In this document: positions 15,254-24,450 of the stretch, piece by piece | How the letters are laid out: every line of letters begins with the position of its first letter | Position numbering within the stretch: the first letter of the stretch is position 1 | Program-made: the position numbers and the translations under genes | Assembly: GCF_004345665.1 (NCBI RefSeq) | Contig: NZ_SLWR01000019.1 | Span: 1-64,000 of the forward strand | Reading direction: 5' to 3' | Origin: Kribbella antiqua | Lineage (GTDB): Bacteria > Actinomycetota > Actinomycetes > Propionibacteriales > Kribbellaceae | Length of the DNA stretch: 64,000 nt | The notes under the pieces: generated by a model | The model's input: the letters and a program-made list of their open reading frames with translations, nothing else | Databases searched by the model: none | Told to the model about the DNA's origin: nothing

Positions 15254-17302
15254 ATGTCACAGCCACGCAGTATGAAAGCCACGTCGCAACAGAGCACCGC
15301 CAGGAAAGCCAGTACGGCCAAGAAGACCACGACCGCCAAGAAGGCACCGGCGAGGACGACAACAGCCGGCAAACGCGCCGCGAAGCAGACGCTCGCCCGG
15401 AGCGGGCAGGCAGCGGCCGTTGTTTCACTGGGAGAGTTCCTCGGTACGGCGGGGACGTTGACGATCGGGCAGCGGAAGCTGCTGGTCGAGCAGGCGTTGC
15501 TGATGCTCGAGCAGAACTACGTGCACCTGCCACTCAAGGCCGCGATGCACGCCGTGAACCCGCTGCAGCGCCTGCGGGTGATGCGGTCCCGGATGGAACG
15601 CCAGACCGGCGAGACGATGGAGCCGGAGTGGATCTTCCACCGGCAGATGTCGAGCATCTTCCACTCGGTCCGCGACCTGCACACCAACTACTTGCTGCCC
15701 GTTCCGTTCGCGGGCAAGATCGCGTTCCTGCCGTTCATGATCGAGAAGTGCTACGACGCGGCCGGTGCGGAGCATTACCTGATGACTCGCACGGTGACCG
15801 GCTACTCGGCTCCGCAGTTCGGCGCCGGTGCTGAGGTGACGCACTGGAACGGTACGCCGATCGCTCGCGCGGTCGCGCTGAACGGCGCGCAGTTCGCCGG
15901 CAGCAACGACGCCGCCAACCTCGCTCGCGGCTTGGAGTCGCTCACCCTGCGCCCGCTGGTGATCCAGTCGCCGCCGGACGAGGACTGGGTGACGCTGACC
16001 TACATCGGCCTCGACGGTTCCACGCAGGAGCTGCGCGAGCAGTGGAAGGTCACCACCAACCTGCCGCCGATGACGGACCTGGACGCGATCAGCGAGACCT
16101 CGGCCTCGATGGGCCTGGACCTCGACTCCGACGAGAAGGCCCGCGCGAAGAAGGTTCTCTACATCCGCGATGTCATCGAGTTGGAAGGCGGCCAGAGCTC
16201 GGCCGAGCTGAGCGCTCCGGCCGCTGTAAGCGGTGCGGACCTGCCGACCACGATGCCTGGCGTGTTCCGCGCGCGTGAGGTCGTCACGCCGTACGGGACG
16301 TTCGGGCACTTGCGGATCTTCACGTTCAGCGTGCAGAACCCGGTCGCGTTCCGGGACGAGTTCGCCCGGCTGGCTGCAGCGCTGCCGCAGAACGGTCTGA
16401 TTGTCGACGTTCGCGACAACGGCGGCGGGCACATCTACGCCAGCGAGTTCACCCTGCAGACGCTGACGCCGCGGCACATCTCGCCGGAGCCGGTGCAGTT
16501 CATCAGTACGCCGCTCAACCTGCGGATCTGCCGCCGGCACAAGGACAACCCGTCGGGGATCGACCTGGGTCCGTGGTTCGACTCGCTCGACCTGGCGACC
16601 GAGACGGGTGCGGCGTACTCGGCGGCGAAGCCGATCACGCCGGAGGACGGCGCGAACGACATCGGGCAGACCTACCACGGCCCGGTGGTGCTGATCACCG
16701 ATGCACGGGTGTACTCGGCGACGGACATCTTCGCCGCCGGATTCGCCGACCACGAGATCGGCACCATCCTCGGTGTCGACGACAACACCGGCGCGGGTGG
16801 CGCGAACGTGTGGACGCACGGCTTGCTCGCCGCGCTGCTCAACGAACCGCCGCCACCGGATCCGACCTCGCCGTACGAGGCACTGCCGAACGGCGCGAAT
16901 CTGCGGGTCGCGATCCGCCGGACGCTGCGGGTCGGGGAGCTGTCCGGCACGCCGGTGGAGGATGTCGGCGTACAGCCGCACGCGACGCACAGGATGACCC
17001 GGGCCGACCTGCTGGACGGCAACGTGGACCTGCTGAACAAGGCCGGATCGTTGCTTGCGGCAATGCCGCACCGGCGTCTCGGTGTGTCGACCTCGCTCAG
17101 CGGTACGACGCTCACGGTCACGCTGGACGTGGACGGGATCGACCGGGTCGACATCTACCTGGACGATCGCCCGATCAGCTCCGAGGACCTGGCGGATGCG
17201 CCGCTGAACATCGACATCCTGGAGGTCGCGCCCGGCCAGCTCTTGAGAGCCGACGGCTACCAGGAGGGGGCGCTCGTCGCCTCTCGTCGCAACCGGGTCT
17301 GA
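15254..17302 (+). CDS. S41-family peptidase with a Lys/Ala/Thr-rich N-terminal tail
   Basis: A 682-aa C-terminal-processing-peptidase relative. Residues about 1-50 are a low-complexity basic tail of AKK and TAKK motifs like histone H1 tails. A helical region follows, then a domain with a PDZ-like segment (about 180-300). The S41 catalytic core (about 360-560) has LIVDVRDNGGGHIYAS, the nucleophile in VYSATDIFAAGF and GVDDNTGAGGANVWTH. The usual Lys after the Ser is not obvious, so catalysis may use a variant dyad or triad. There is no signal peptide, so it is probably cytoplasmic. SD GGGGGAGA precedes ATG 15254. It is not clearly part of the downstream operon. Confidence 0.85.
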   Translation: MSQPRSMKATSQQSTARKASTAKKTTTAKKAPARTTTAGKRAAKQTLARSGQAAAVVSLGEFLGTAGTLTIGQRKLLVEQALLMLEQNYVHLPLKAAMHAVNPLQRLRVMRSRMERQTGETMEPEWIFHRQMSSIFHSVRDLHTNYLLPVPFAGKIAFLPFMIEKCYDAAGAEHYLMTRTVTGYSAPQFGAGAEVTHWNGTPIARAVALNGAQFAGSNDAANLARGLESLTLRPLVIQSPPDEDWVTLTYIGLDGSTQELREQWKVTTNLPPMTDLDAISETSASMGLDLDSDEKARAKKVLYIRDVIELEGGQSSAELSAPAAVSGADLPTTMPGVFRAREVVTPYGTFGHLRIFTFSVQNPVAFRDEFARLAAALPQNGLIVDVRDNGGGHIYASEFTLQTLTPRHISPEPVQFISTPLNLRICRRHKDNPSGIDLGPWFDSLDLATETGAAYSAAKPITPEDGANDIGQTYHGPVVLITDARVYSATDIFAAGFADHEIGTILGVDDNTGAGGANVWTHGLLAALLNEPPPPDPTSPYEALPNGANLRVAIRRTLRVGELSGTPVEDVGVQPHATHRMTRADLLDGNVDLLNKAGSLLAAMPHRRLGVSTSLSGTTLTVTLDVDGIDRVDIYLDDRPISSEDLADAPLNIDILEVAPGQLLRADGYQEGALVASRRNRV

Positions 17303-17334
17303 GATCGTCCAACTGTCCGAGGAGGTAACTTTCG

Positions 17335-17348
17335 GATTGTGGACAATC
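17335..17348. promoter_or_regulatory. Inverted repeat over the acnX start, GntR/FCD-operator-like
   Basis: GATTGT-GG-ACAATC spans the GTG start at 17339. The arms match a perfect palindrome inside the same gene at 18193-18210. The TTGT-NN-ACAA form is typical of operators for FCD-type GntR repressors, which often control amino-acid and hydroxy-acid catabolism. No such regulator gene is in the window. Binding here would block translation initiation or early elongation. Confidence 0.5.
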
Positions 17349-18598
17349 TGCGCCTGACCGCCGAGGAAGAAGGGATGCTCGGCGGTCGGGACGGTGCCGG
17401 GGTCGCGCTGGCGATGCGGGTGATCGTGGGGCTGGCGCGGATCGCGGAAGCGCCGCGGCTGGTCGAGATCACCTCGGCGCATGTCGATTCGTGCCTGTAC
17501 CACGGCCAGGTCAGCCTCGACTTCGCCCACCGGCTGGTCGACCTCGGTGCTATGGTGCGCGTCCCGACCACGCTGAACGTCGGCTCGATGGATCTCCTCC
17601 ATCCCGGCCTGATCCGCAGTAGCACCTCGGCCGAGCGCCGGATCGCGACCGGCGGACGCGAGCTGATGTCGGCGTACGTCGCCCTCGGTTGCACCCCGAC
17701 GTGGACCTGCGCGCCATACCAGCTTCCGGACCGGCCCAGGTTTGGCGAGCATGTCGCGTGGGCGGAGTCGAACGCGATCGTGTTCGCCAATTCGGTGCTC
17801 GGGGCAAGGACCGACCGGTACGGCGACTTCGTCGACATCTGCGCTGCGATCACCGGGCGAGCGCCGTACGCCGGATTGCACACAACCGAGGCGCGGCGCG
17901 GGACGGTGGTGTTCGACTGCCGGCCGTTGGGTGATCGGTTCCTGCGGTCGGAGTTGGCGTATCCGCTGCTCGGGCATCATGTCGGGTCCCTGGCCGGGAG
18001 CGAGATCCCTGTGCTGGTTGGGATTCCGGGCGATGTCGGCGAGGACAGGCTGAAGGCATTCGGCGCTGCTGCCGCCTCGGCCGGGGGAGTGGCGATGTTC
18101 CATGCGGTCGGGGTGACGCCCGAGGCGCCTGCCGCGGTTGATCAGCTGCCGCGCTACGACGTCGACCTTTCGACGATGCGGAGTACTCGCCAGAGATTGT
18201 CGACAATCTCATCCGGCGGGCTCGACGCGATCAGCGTCGGCACACCGCACGCGTCGTACGACGAATGTGTGCAGCTCGCGGAACTCCTGCGCGACGGACC
18301 GCGGATCGTCATGCCCCTCTATCTGTCGACTGGTCGGGCGACGCGTGCGCAGGCTGCGGAGTCCGGCGTACTGGGGAGCCTGGAAGCCGCGGGGGTGACG
18401 GTGGTCGTCGACACGTGTACCTACGTGACGTCGATCCTCGCGCCGGGCGTGAAGAACGTGATGACGAACTCGGGCAAGTGGGCGCACTACGCGCCCGGCA
18501 ACATCAACGTCGACGTCGTCCTCGGCTCCCTGGAGGAATGCGTGGCATCGGCTCGGGCCGGTCGCGTCGTACTTGACGATGGATTGTTCGAGTCATGA
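17339..18598 (+). CDS. Aconitase X catalytic subunit (DUF521)
   Basis: A 419-aa iron-sulfur dehydratase large subunit. Family landmarks: LTAEEEGMLGGRDGAGVALAM, TSAHVDSCLYHG, ALGCTPTWTCAPY, FGEHVAWAESNAIVFANSVLGARTDR, GRAPYAGLH and the C-terminal TCTYV and VMTNSGKWAHYAPG with cluster-ligand Cys. Split bacterial aconitase X enzymes act as cis-3-hydroxy-L-proline dehydratases; the archaeal ones dehydrate mevalonate phosphate. The bacterial role is more likely here. The start is GTG 17339 with AGGAGG 13 bases upstream, rather far. It overlaps the small subunit by four bases (ATGA). Confidence 0.92.
   Translation: MDNLRLTAEEEGMLGGRDGAGVALAMRVIVGLARIAEAPRLVEITSAHVDSCLYHGQVSLDFAHRLVDLGAMVRVPTTLNVGSMDLLHPGLIRSSTSAERRIATGGRELMSAYVALGCTPTWTCAPYQLPDRPRFGEHVAWAESNAIVFANSVLGARTDRYGDFVDICAAITGRAPYAGLHTTEARRGTVVFDCRPLGDRFLRSELAYPLLGHHVGSLAGSEIPVLVGIPGDVGEDRLKAFGAAAASAGGVAMFHAVGVTPEAPAAVDQLPRYDVDLSTMRSTRQRLSTISSGGLDAISVGTPHASYDECVQLAELLRDGPRIVMPLYLSTGRATRAQAAESGVLGSLEAAGVTVVVDTCTYVTSILAPGVKNVMTNSGKWAHYAPGNINVDVVLGSLEECVASARAGRVVLDDGLFES
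18193..18210. promoter_or_regulatory. Perfect 18-bp palindrome inside acnX
   Basis: GAGATTGTCGACAATCTC is an uninterrupted palindrome about 860 bases downstream of the related site over the start codon. Its core ATTGTCGACAAT is a typical FCD-GntR operator form. Two related sites within one operon suggest a looped or roadblock repression complex (inference). Confidence 0.5.
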
Positions 18599-19014
18599 TC
18601 CAGGCGCGCACGCTCACACCAGGCACCGCTGTTGGCGAGGCGATCCGCCTGACCGCACCGCTGTCCTTCTGGGGCGGCACAGACGACGAGGGCCGCATCA
18701 TCGACGCGCATCATCCGCAGTGCGGCGAGGTGCTGGCCGGCCGCGTGCTGGTGATGGAGTCCGGCCGGGGTTCGAGCTCAGCCTCCAGCGTCCTCGCCGA
18801 ACAGATCCGCGCAAGCACCGCCCCCGCCGCCATCATCCTCGCCCGCCCCGACACGATCATCGCGCTAGGCGCTCTTGTCGCGCAGGAGCTGTACGGCCTC
18901 ACCACCCCGGTCGTCGTCACCGCGTCGTACACCGAAATCCCGGACGGCCGACGGGTGCAGGTACATGCCAATCCCGATCGTGCGATTGTCAGCTGGTCTA
19001 CATTCGGCCAATGA
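18595..19014 (+). CDS. Aconitase X swivel-domain subunit (DUF126)
   Basis: A 139-aa small subunit that carries the swivel domain of aconitase. Landmarks: PLSFWGGTDDEGRIIDAHHPQCGE, the GRVLVMESGRGSSSASS loop with the catalytic Ser, and ALGALVAQELYG. It partners the preceding catalytic subunit, with which it overlaps by ATGA, and in turn overlaps the metallopeptidase gene downstream. Assembled, the pair should be a cytosolic dehydratase. Confidence 0.92.
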   Translation: MIQARTLTPGTAVGEAIRLTAPLSFWGGTDDEGRIIDAHHPQCGEVLAGRVLVMESGRGSSSASSVLAEQIRASTAPAAIILARPDTIIALGALVAQELYGLTTPVVVTASYTEIPDGRRVQVHANPDRAIVSWSTFGQ

Positions 19015-19894
19015 AGCTACGGGGTGCGGCCGCGCTGTGGGCCGCTGTTGTCTTGCTGCTCGCCGGTTGCGCGAGAACCGCCGAGCCTGATGCGAACGCC
19101 GCGGCCGCCTCCGAGGCAGCCAAGCTGAGGTCGGCTCTCCCGACCACCACGACTCCCGAGCCGACGGCGGACTCGACCGCGCCCGTCTCAGCGCCGCCGC
19201 AGCCGGCAGCGCTGGCGAAGAACCCGATCTACCACGTCGGCAAGCTCACCACGCCGAAGTGCGCTGAGCCTCAGATCGAGCCGACATCGCTGAAGAACGT
19301 CCGCGCGTACTACACGCAGTACGTTGCCTGCCTCGACAAGGCCTGGGCGCCCGCGATCCGCAAGGCAGGCTTCAGATTCACTCCGCCGAAGCTGGTCGTC
19401 GTCATGGGTCAGTCTCCGTCGTCGCCGTGCGATGTCGACGACGGAACCGACTACTACTGCGGCGACACGATCTACAAAGACGCCGAGCCCAACCTCGCCG
19501 CGTACAAGGAAGATCCGGACTGGGCGCTGGCGTGGATGGCGTTGATCATCGGCCACGAGTACGGGCATCACGTCCAGGCACTGACCGGCATTCTGGACGC
19601 GGAGTACCAGCGCAGTCTCACGTTGAACGGCGTCGACGCTCACCTCGAGGACGACCGACGGGTCGAGCTGCAGGCGTCCTGCTTCAGCGGCGTCTACGTC
19701 GGAGCGGACCGGGAATCCTTTCCAGTCACGCCGGAGTGGCTGAACACCTGGAATCTGTCATCCGGGAGACGATCGACTCCGAGCATGACCACGGCAAGAG
19801 CGAGAACCACGGCTACTGGACCACCGCAGGATTCGACGCGGCCTCCCCGGCTGCCTGCAACACCTACACGGCCGGCTCACCACTGGTCAGCTGA
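19011..19894 (+). pseudogene. Neutral zinc metallopeptidase-like lipoprotein, frameshifted near the C-terminus
   Basis: Starts at the ATG overlapping the DUF126 stop. It has a lipoprotein signal (LAGC, Cys20), a Thr/Pro linker, then a YpfJ-type zinc peptidase domain with HEYGHH (H182-H187) and the third ligand in RRVELQASCF. After about 19740 this frame turns into Pro/Arg/Thr nonsense to 19913. The -1 frame carries the expected ending ETIDSEHDHGKSENHGYWTT, then AGFDAASPAACNTYTAGS and a stop at 19894. A single missing base is the simplest cause, either a real mutation or a sequencing error. The catalytic part is intact, so a truncated protein might keep activity. Confidence 0.75.
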
Positions 19895-21096
19895 GCCCGG
19901 CGGCGGGACATGAGTGCGGCGGTGGTGGCGAAGAGGAGGGCGGAGGTGGTGAGGGTGAGGGGGAGGTTGGTCAGGTTGGCGAAGGCGGCGGTTGCGGCGC
20001 CGCAGGTGATGACGCCGAGGTACTCGGTTTGGGCCAGGAACGAGTGGGTGGTGGCGCGGATGTCCGCGGTCGTCCTGGCGTTCACCCAGATGGTGCTGAT
20101 CACTCGGGTGAGCGGGATGACAATGCCTGAAACCAGTACGACGGCGATCGAGCCGGCGACTGGATCGCGGGCGAACGCGAGCAAGAGCGTGCCGATCGCA
20201 CCGGCGACGGCGGTCAGGGCGTAGTAGCTGCGGGTGCGATCGCCGGCGATCCGCTGACCCAGCAGACGCAAGGTTGCGGCGCCGAGGATCAGCCCGATGA
20301 CGCCGAGGATGGTGAACCAGAAGACTGGATCGGGTTCGCTGGGCAGGCCGAGGTCGAGGAGCTGCTTTTGTTGCAGGCGACCGACCGCGACCGAAGCGCC
20401 GTTGATCAGGAAGGTCGCGGCGAAGATCAGCAGGATTTCGCGACTTCGCCGTACGAGCGTCCACCCCCGGCGGAAGGTGTTCCAGGACGCCGACCAGCGG
20501 GCGGTGCGCACCGGGATGAACCGCTGCTCGGAGAAGCGGAGCACGACGTACAACGCCAGCGACATCATCGCGGCACCGGCGACGACGATCGTGACGTCCC
20601 GGCGGGTGGCCCAGGCCAGCAGGCCGAGGGCGATGAGGCCGGTCGCGGCGCCGGTCAGTTGGGCGCGGGCGGCGCGGGCGAGGACTGCGGGGATGTGGTC
20701 CGGCTGGTCGAGCTCATCGGTGATCCAGGCGATGTCGGAGCCGCTCGCGAAGGTCCACGAGATGCCCCACAGCGCCTGCGTCGCGAGGAGTGCCGGGAAC
20801 GACTGCACCAGACCGGTGGTGAGCATCGCCGCACCCATCAGGACCTGGGAGATGACCAGCGACCACTTGCGGCTGACGGTGTCGGCGAACACGCCGGCCG
20901 GCACCTCGCAGACCAGCGCGACGGCACCCTGCACCGAGCCGATCAGGACGAGTTCGGCGGGGGAGAGTCCTGCATCGACAACCAGATAGACGCTCGTGAC
21001 GAGCCACCATCCCCGGTGCAACACCGCCCGCAGCCACGTCCACCGGACGAACACAGTCACCAACCCACTCCGCACCTCCCTCCGCTCTGCCTCCAC
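19864..21096 (-). CDS. MFS transporter
   Basis: A 410-aa major facilitator with about twelve transmembrane helices. The loop 2-3 signature is FADTVSRKWSLVISQVLMG and a long central basic loop (SASWNTFRRGWTLVRRSRE) separates the halves. It resembles drug or metabolite exporters of the MFS_1 class; the substrate is unknown. Its 3' end overlaps the converging metallopeptidase gene by about 30 bases. No SD-backed start downstream of 21096 looks better. Confidence 0.88.
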   Translation of the reverse strand: MEAERREVRSGLVTVFVRWTWLRAVLHRGWWLVTSVYLVVDAGLSPAELVLIGSVQGAVALVCEVPAGVFADTVSRKWSLVISQVLMGAAMLTTGLVQSFPALLATQALWGISWTFASGSDIAWITDELDQPDHIPAVLARAARAQLTGAATGLIALGLLAWATRRDVTIVVAGAAMMSLALYVVLRFSEQRFIPVRTARWSASWNTFRRGWTLVRRSREILLIFAATFLINGASVAVGRLQQKQLLDLGLPSEPDPVFWFTILGVIGLILGAATLRLLGQRIAGDRTRSYYALTAVAGAIGTLLLAFARDPVAGSIAVVLVSGIVIPLTRVISTIWVNARTTADIRATTHSFLAQTEYLGVITCGAATAAFANLTNLPLTLTTSALLFATTAALMSRRRAQLTSGEPAV

Positions 21097-21305
21097 CCTC
21101 CACCGGCCGTGCTGCCGGCGCTAACGGATTTCTCACGGTGATGTGAGGTTCTTCATATTGTTCGTAACTATAAGCAGCTTGCGATAGTTTGGAATCGTGG
21201 CTGGGATCACAGCGGAAAACGAATGACCGTTCTTGATTTCCGCCCGGCCGCGGGAGCAGGGTTGAACCTCAGAGAACGAGCGTTCGGTTTGGGTTGGGGG
21301 TCGGC

Positions 21306-22124
21306 GTGGCGCAGATGACTCTGGAGCGGCCAGCGCTTCCGGTGGAGGTCAAGCCGCATGCCGGCGTACGGCGGATCGTGCGGGAAGTGCTGCTGCTCGC
21401 CGCGCTGTTCGGGGCCTACAACCTCGGCCGTTTCCTGTCCGCGGACCACGCGGGATCGGCGTACCGGCATGCCGACGAGCTCATCCGGTGGGAGGTCTGG
21501 CTCGGGCTGCCCAGTGAGGCGACCGTGCAGGAGCACGCGCTGCAGATCCCGGGGCTGGCCGACGCCGCCAATGTCGTCTACGCGAGCGTGCACTTCCCGC
21601 TGACGGCGATCGTGCTGCTCTGGTTGATGATCCGGCGTCCGGCCGAGTACGGCAAAGCGCGAACCGCGATGGCCATCCTGACAGGGCTGGCGCTGATCGG
21701 GCACATGTTCTTCCCGCTGGCGCCGCCGCGGATGATGCCGGGCTGGGTCGATACCGGCGTACTGCTTGGGCAATCGGTCTATGGTCCGACGACGGACTCA
21801 GGTGTGGCGAACCAGTTCGCGGCTATGCCGAGTCTGCATGTCGGCTGGGCGTTCATGGTCGCGGTGTTCATGATCCGGGCGACTCGATCGCGGTGGCGGT
21901 GGTTGTGGATCGCGCATCCGGTGATCACCTTCGCCGTCGTCGTGGTGACGGCCAACCATTACTTCCTCGACGGAGTAGTCGCGATCACCCTGGCGCTGCC
22001 GTTGCTGCTCATCTTCGACCCGCGGCGGGTGCGTCCAAAGAACGCACCCGCCGTCGTACCGATCGGTCAGCGCTTGGACGACTTGCCGGCCGCGGCCAGC
22101 TCCTCGTCGGCGCGGACCAGGTAG
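21306..22124 (+). CDS. PAP2/AUR1-like membrane phosphatase or phospholipid headgroup transferase
   Basis: A 272-aa integral membrane protein with about six helices. PAP2-type motifs are PPRMMPG, AMPSLHVGWAFM (C2 motif, SLHV) and ANHYFLDGV (C3 motif). This spacing matches AUR1/inositol-phosphorylceramide-synthase-like proteins of actinobacteria, which transfer or hydrolyse lipid phosphates at the outer membrane face. GTG 21306 has a G-rich SD five bases upstream; TTG 21294 and ATG 21315 are alternatives. The C-terminus overlaps the converging SulP gene by 58 bases. Confidence 0.85.
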   Translation: MAQMTLERPALPVEVKPHAGVRRIVREVLLLAALFGAYNLGRFLSADHAGSAYRHADELIRWEVWLGLPSEATVQEHALQIPGLADAANVVYASVHFPLTAIVLLWLMIRRPAEYGKARTAMAILTGLALIGHMFFPLAPPRMMPGWVDTGVLLGQSVYGPTTDSGVANQFAAMPSLHVGWAFMVAVFMIRATRSRWRWLWIAHPVITFAVVVVTANHYFLDGVVAITLALPLLLIFDPRRVRPKNAPAVVPIGQRLDDLPAAASSSSARTR

Positions 22125-24277
22125 GGCTCGCGGTCCAGGACCAGCCGGGCCGCCGCCGCGCCGATGTCGAACCACAGGCCGATCAGCTCGAGTCGCCCTT
22201 CGTTCTCGGCCTTGCGTACGCAGGCGAAACTCCGCAGATTCGCCAGCTGTACGCCGACATTCGCGACCGACAGCTTGTCGGCCGGAGACAGCTTCGCGTC
22301 GGTGGCCGGGTCGACGATGTCTGGCATCCCGACAGCACGACGTACTGATGGCTCCAGGTGGCGGAGCCAGTTCTGCAGCCCTGAGCCGGCTGGAGCATTC
22401 GCCTCCAGCGCCGCCGCCGCGGCACCGCAGTGCGAGTGTCCGCAGACGACGATCGAACGAACGCCGAGTACGTCGACGGCATACTCGATCGCGGCGTCCA
22501 CGGAGTTGCTGTTCGAGCCCTTCGGCGGGACGAGATTGCCGATGTTCCGCACGCAGAACTGCTCGCCGGGGCCGCTGGTGGTGATCATGTTCGGCACGAT
22601 CCGCGAGTCCGCGCAGGTGATGAACAACTGCGCCGGCCGTTGCCCGTCGGCGGCGAGTTTGGCCAGCATCGGCCGGATCAGATCGGCCGACGCCTCGAAC
22701 TCACGGATGCCGTCCAGCATCGAGGCGCGCTGGTCGGGCTCGGGAATCACCTGGGGTTGCCAGGGCAGCCGCCGGGCCGAGTCGGTGCTCATCGCGGCCC
22801 GGAACGCGGCCCGGTTGAGCTCGACCGAACCACCGCGGGCGAGGTGCCCGCGCCGCCAGTCCTCGATCGCCTCGTACGCCGCATGGTCGAGATGGTCGAC
22901 CTCGAGTTCCACCCGGACCGGCGCGCCGACGGGAATCGTCCGCAGCGTCCGGACCAGCGACGCGACACCGAGGAAGACGAGCGTGCCCTGGATCCGCACG
23001 GTCCACAGCCCGTTCTCCTCGCTCGCGGTGACGGTCGCGCGGGCCAGCCGGTAGAGCACTCTGGCAATCGCCAATACGAGTCCGATCAGGACCCCCTCGG
23101 CCAGTCCGAGTAGGGCGACGCCGGCCGCGGTAACGACGTACACGAGCAACTCGTCATGCCGCTTGAGCGTCCGGATGTGGGCGAGCTGGACCAGGCGCAA
23201 CCCGGTGACGAGCAGTACGCCGGCCAGCGCGGCCATCGGGATCAACTCGAGCATCGCCCCCGCCGCGAGTACGAACGCGGCGATCCAGAGGCCGTGCATG
23301 ATCGCGGAGGCGCGGGTCCGCGCGCCGGCCGCGACGTTGGTGGAGCTGCGCACGATCACGCCGGTCACCGGCATGCCACCGAGTGCGCCGGACACCGCGT
23401 TCGCGGCGCCCTGACCGATCAGCTCGCGGTCGAGGTTGCTCCGCTTGCCGCGATGAAGCTTGTCCACGGCAACGGCCGAGAGCAACGACTCCACACTGGC
23501 AACCAAGGCAACGGTCAGCACCGCGGTGAAGATCTCCAACGGTGGGCCGCCGGGCATCGTGGGCAGGATGAGCTCTTGTAACGGCTGGTCCGGGAGGTCG
23601 ACGCGGGTGACGTCGACCATGAAGACCGCGGCGAGTGCGGTTGCGGTGACGACGGCAACCAACGGCGCCGGAATCACCTTCGCTCTGGGGAGCCGAGGCC
23701 AGGCGAGCAGGATGACGATGGTCAATACGCCGACCAGCACCGAATGACCGTGATGCGCCATCAACTGGCCGGGAAGCGCCGCCAGGTTGGCGATGAGTGA
23801 GCTCTGCGCCTTTCCGCCGAGCACCACGTGCAGCTGCTGGACGGCGATGGTGACGCCGATCCCCGCGAGCATGCCGTGCACCACGGCGGGAGACAGGGAG
23901 AGAGCGAGCCGCCCGATCCGGGTGACGCCCAGCAGGATCTGTAACAGGCCGGCGGCGCAGGTGATGCCGGCGGTCGCGGCCCAGCCGTACTGACCGACGA
24001 GGCCGGCGACGACAACGGTGAGGCCGGCGGCGGGACCGCTGACCTGCAACGGGGATCCGCCGAGCGCGCCGGCGACGACGCCGCCGACCACCGCGGCCAC
24101 CAGGCCGGCGATCAGCGGGGCGCCGGACGCGGCGGCGATCCCCAGGGAGAGTGGTATCGCGATCAGGAAGACCACCAGCGAAGCCGGTAGGTCATGGTGA
24201 AGGATTGACTTCCAGGTACTGCGTTCAGGCGCAGGACTGGAGGCAGGCGGGGAATGGGAAGTTGACATGGTCGGCAC
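22067..24277 (-). CDS. SulP-type transporter fused to a beta-carbonic anhydrase
   Basis: A 736-aa fusion. Residues about 25-400 are a SulP (SLC26) permease with some ten to twelve helices (PLSLGIAAASGAPLIAGLVAA, GGMPVTGVIVRSSTNVAAGARTR-type segment). A short STAS domain follows (about 420-500). Residues about 530-736 are a beta-carbonic anhydrase with zinc ligands in TCADSRIVP and VVCGHSHCGA. Such fusions are thought to move bicarbonate and interconvert it with CO2 at the membrane. GTG 24277 has GGAGG four to five bases upstream; ATG 24268 is an alternative. Confidence 0.93.
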   Translation of the reverse strand: MPTMSTSHSPPASSPAPERSTWKSILHHDLPASLVVFLIAIPLSLGIAAASGAPLIAGLVAAVVGGVVAGALGGSPLQVSGPAAGLTVVVAGLVGQYGWAATAGITCAAGLLQILLGVTRIGRLALSLSPAVVHGMLAGIGVTIAVQQLHVVLGGKAQSSLIANLAALPGQLMAHHGHSVLVGVLTIVILLAWPRLPRAKVIPAPLVAVVTATALAAVFMVDVTRVDLPDQPLQELILPTMPGGPPLEIFTAVLTVALVASVESLLSAVAVDKLHRGKRSNLDRELIGQGAANAVSGALGGMPVTGVIVRSSTNVAAGARTRASAIMHGLWIAAFVLAAGAMLELIPMAALAGVLLVTGLRLVQLAHIRTLKRHDELLVYVVTAAGVALLGLAEGVLIGLVLAIARVLYRLARATVTASEENGLWTVRIQGTLVFLGVASLVRTLRTIPVGAPVRVELEVDHLDHAAYEAIEDWRRGHLARGGSVELNRAAFRAAMSTDSARRLPWQPQVIPEPDQRASMLDGIREFEASADLIRPMLAKLAADGQRPAQLFITCADSRIVPNMITTSGPGEQFCVRNIGNLVPPKGSNSNSVDAAIEYAVDVLGVRSIVVCGHSHCGAAAAALEANAPAGSGLQNWLRHLEPSVRRAVGMPDIVDPATDAKLSPADKLSVANVGVQLANLRSFACVRKAENEGRLELIGLWFDIGAAAARLVLDREPYLVRADEELAAAGKSSKR

Positions 24278-24450
24278 GGGTCCTCCGGCGTCGGTGCTCT
24301 GGGCAAGGAGCTCTGGGCATCAGGCGTCGAAACAAAGAGTGTCGATCTGGTTACCCATCGTACTGGCCCGTTCAAGCCCAGAACAGCGACAATTCCAATT
24401 CGTTGCCTAGGGCCCCGCTCACGCCGACAGCTGACGATTGCTCAGGGCAT

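Noticed and set aside
15425-18103. An 892-aa minus-strand open frame
   Set aside because: It is the antisense shadow of the S41 peptidase and aconitase X genes, Arg/His/Pro-rich with no SD.
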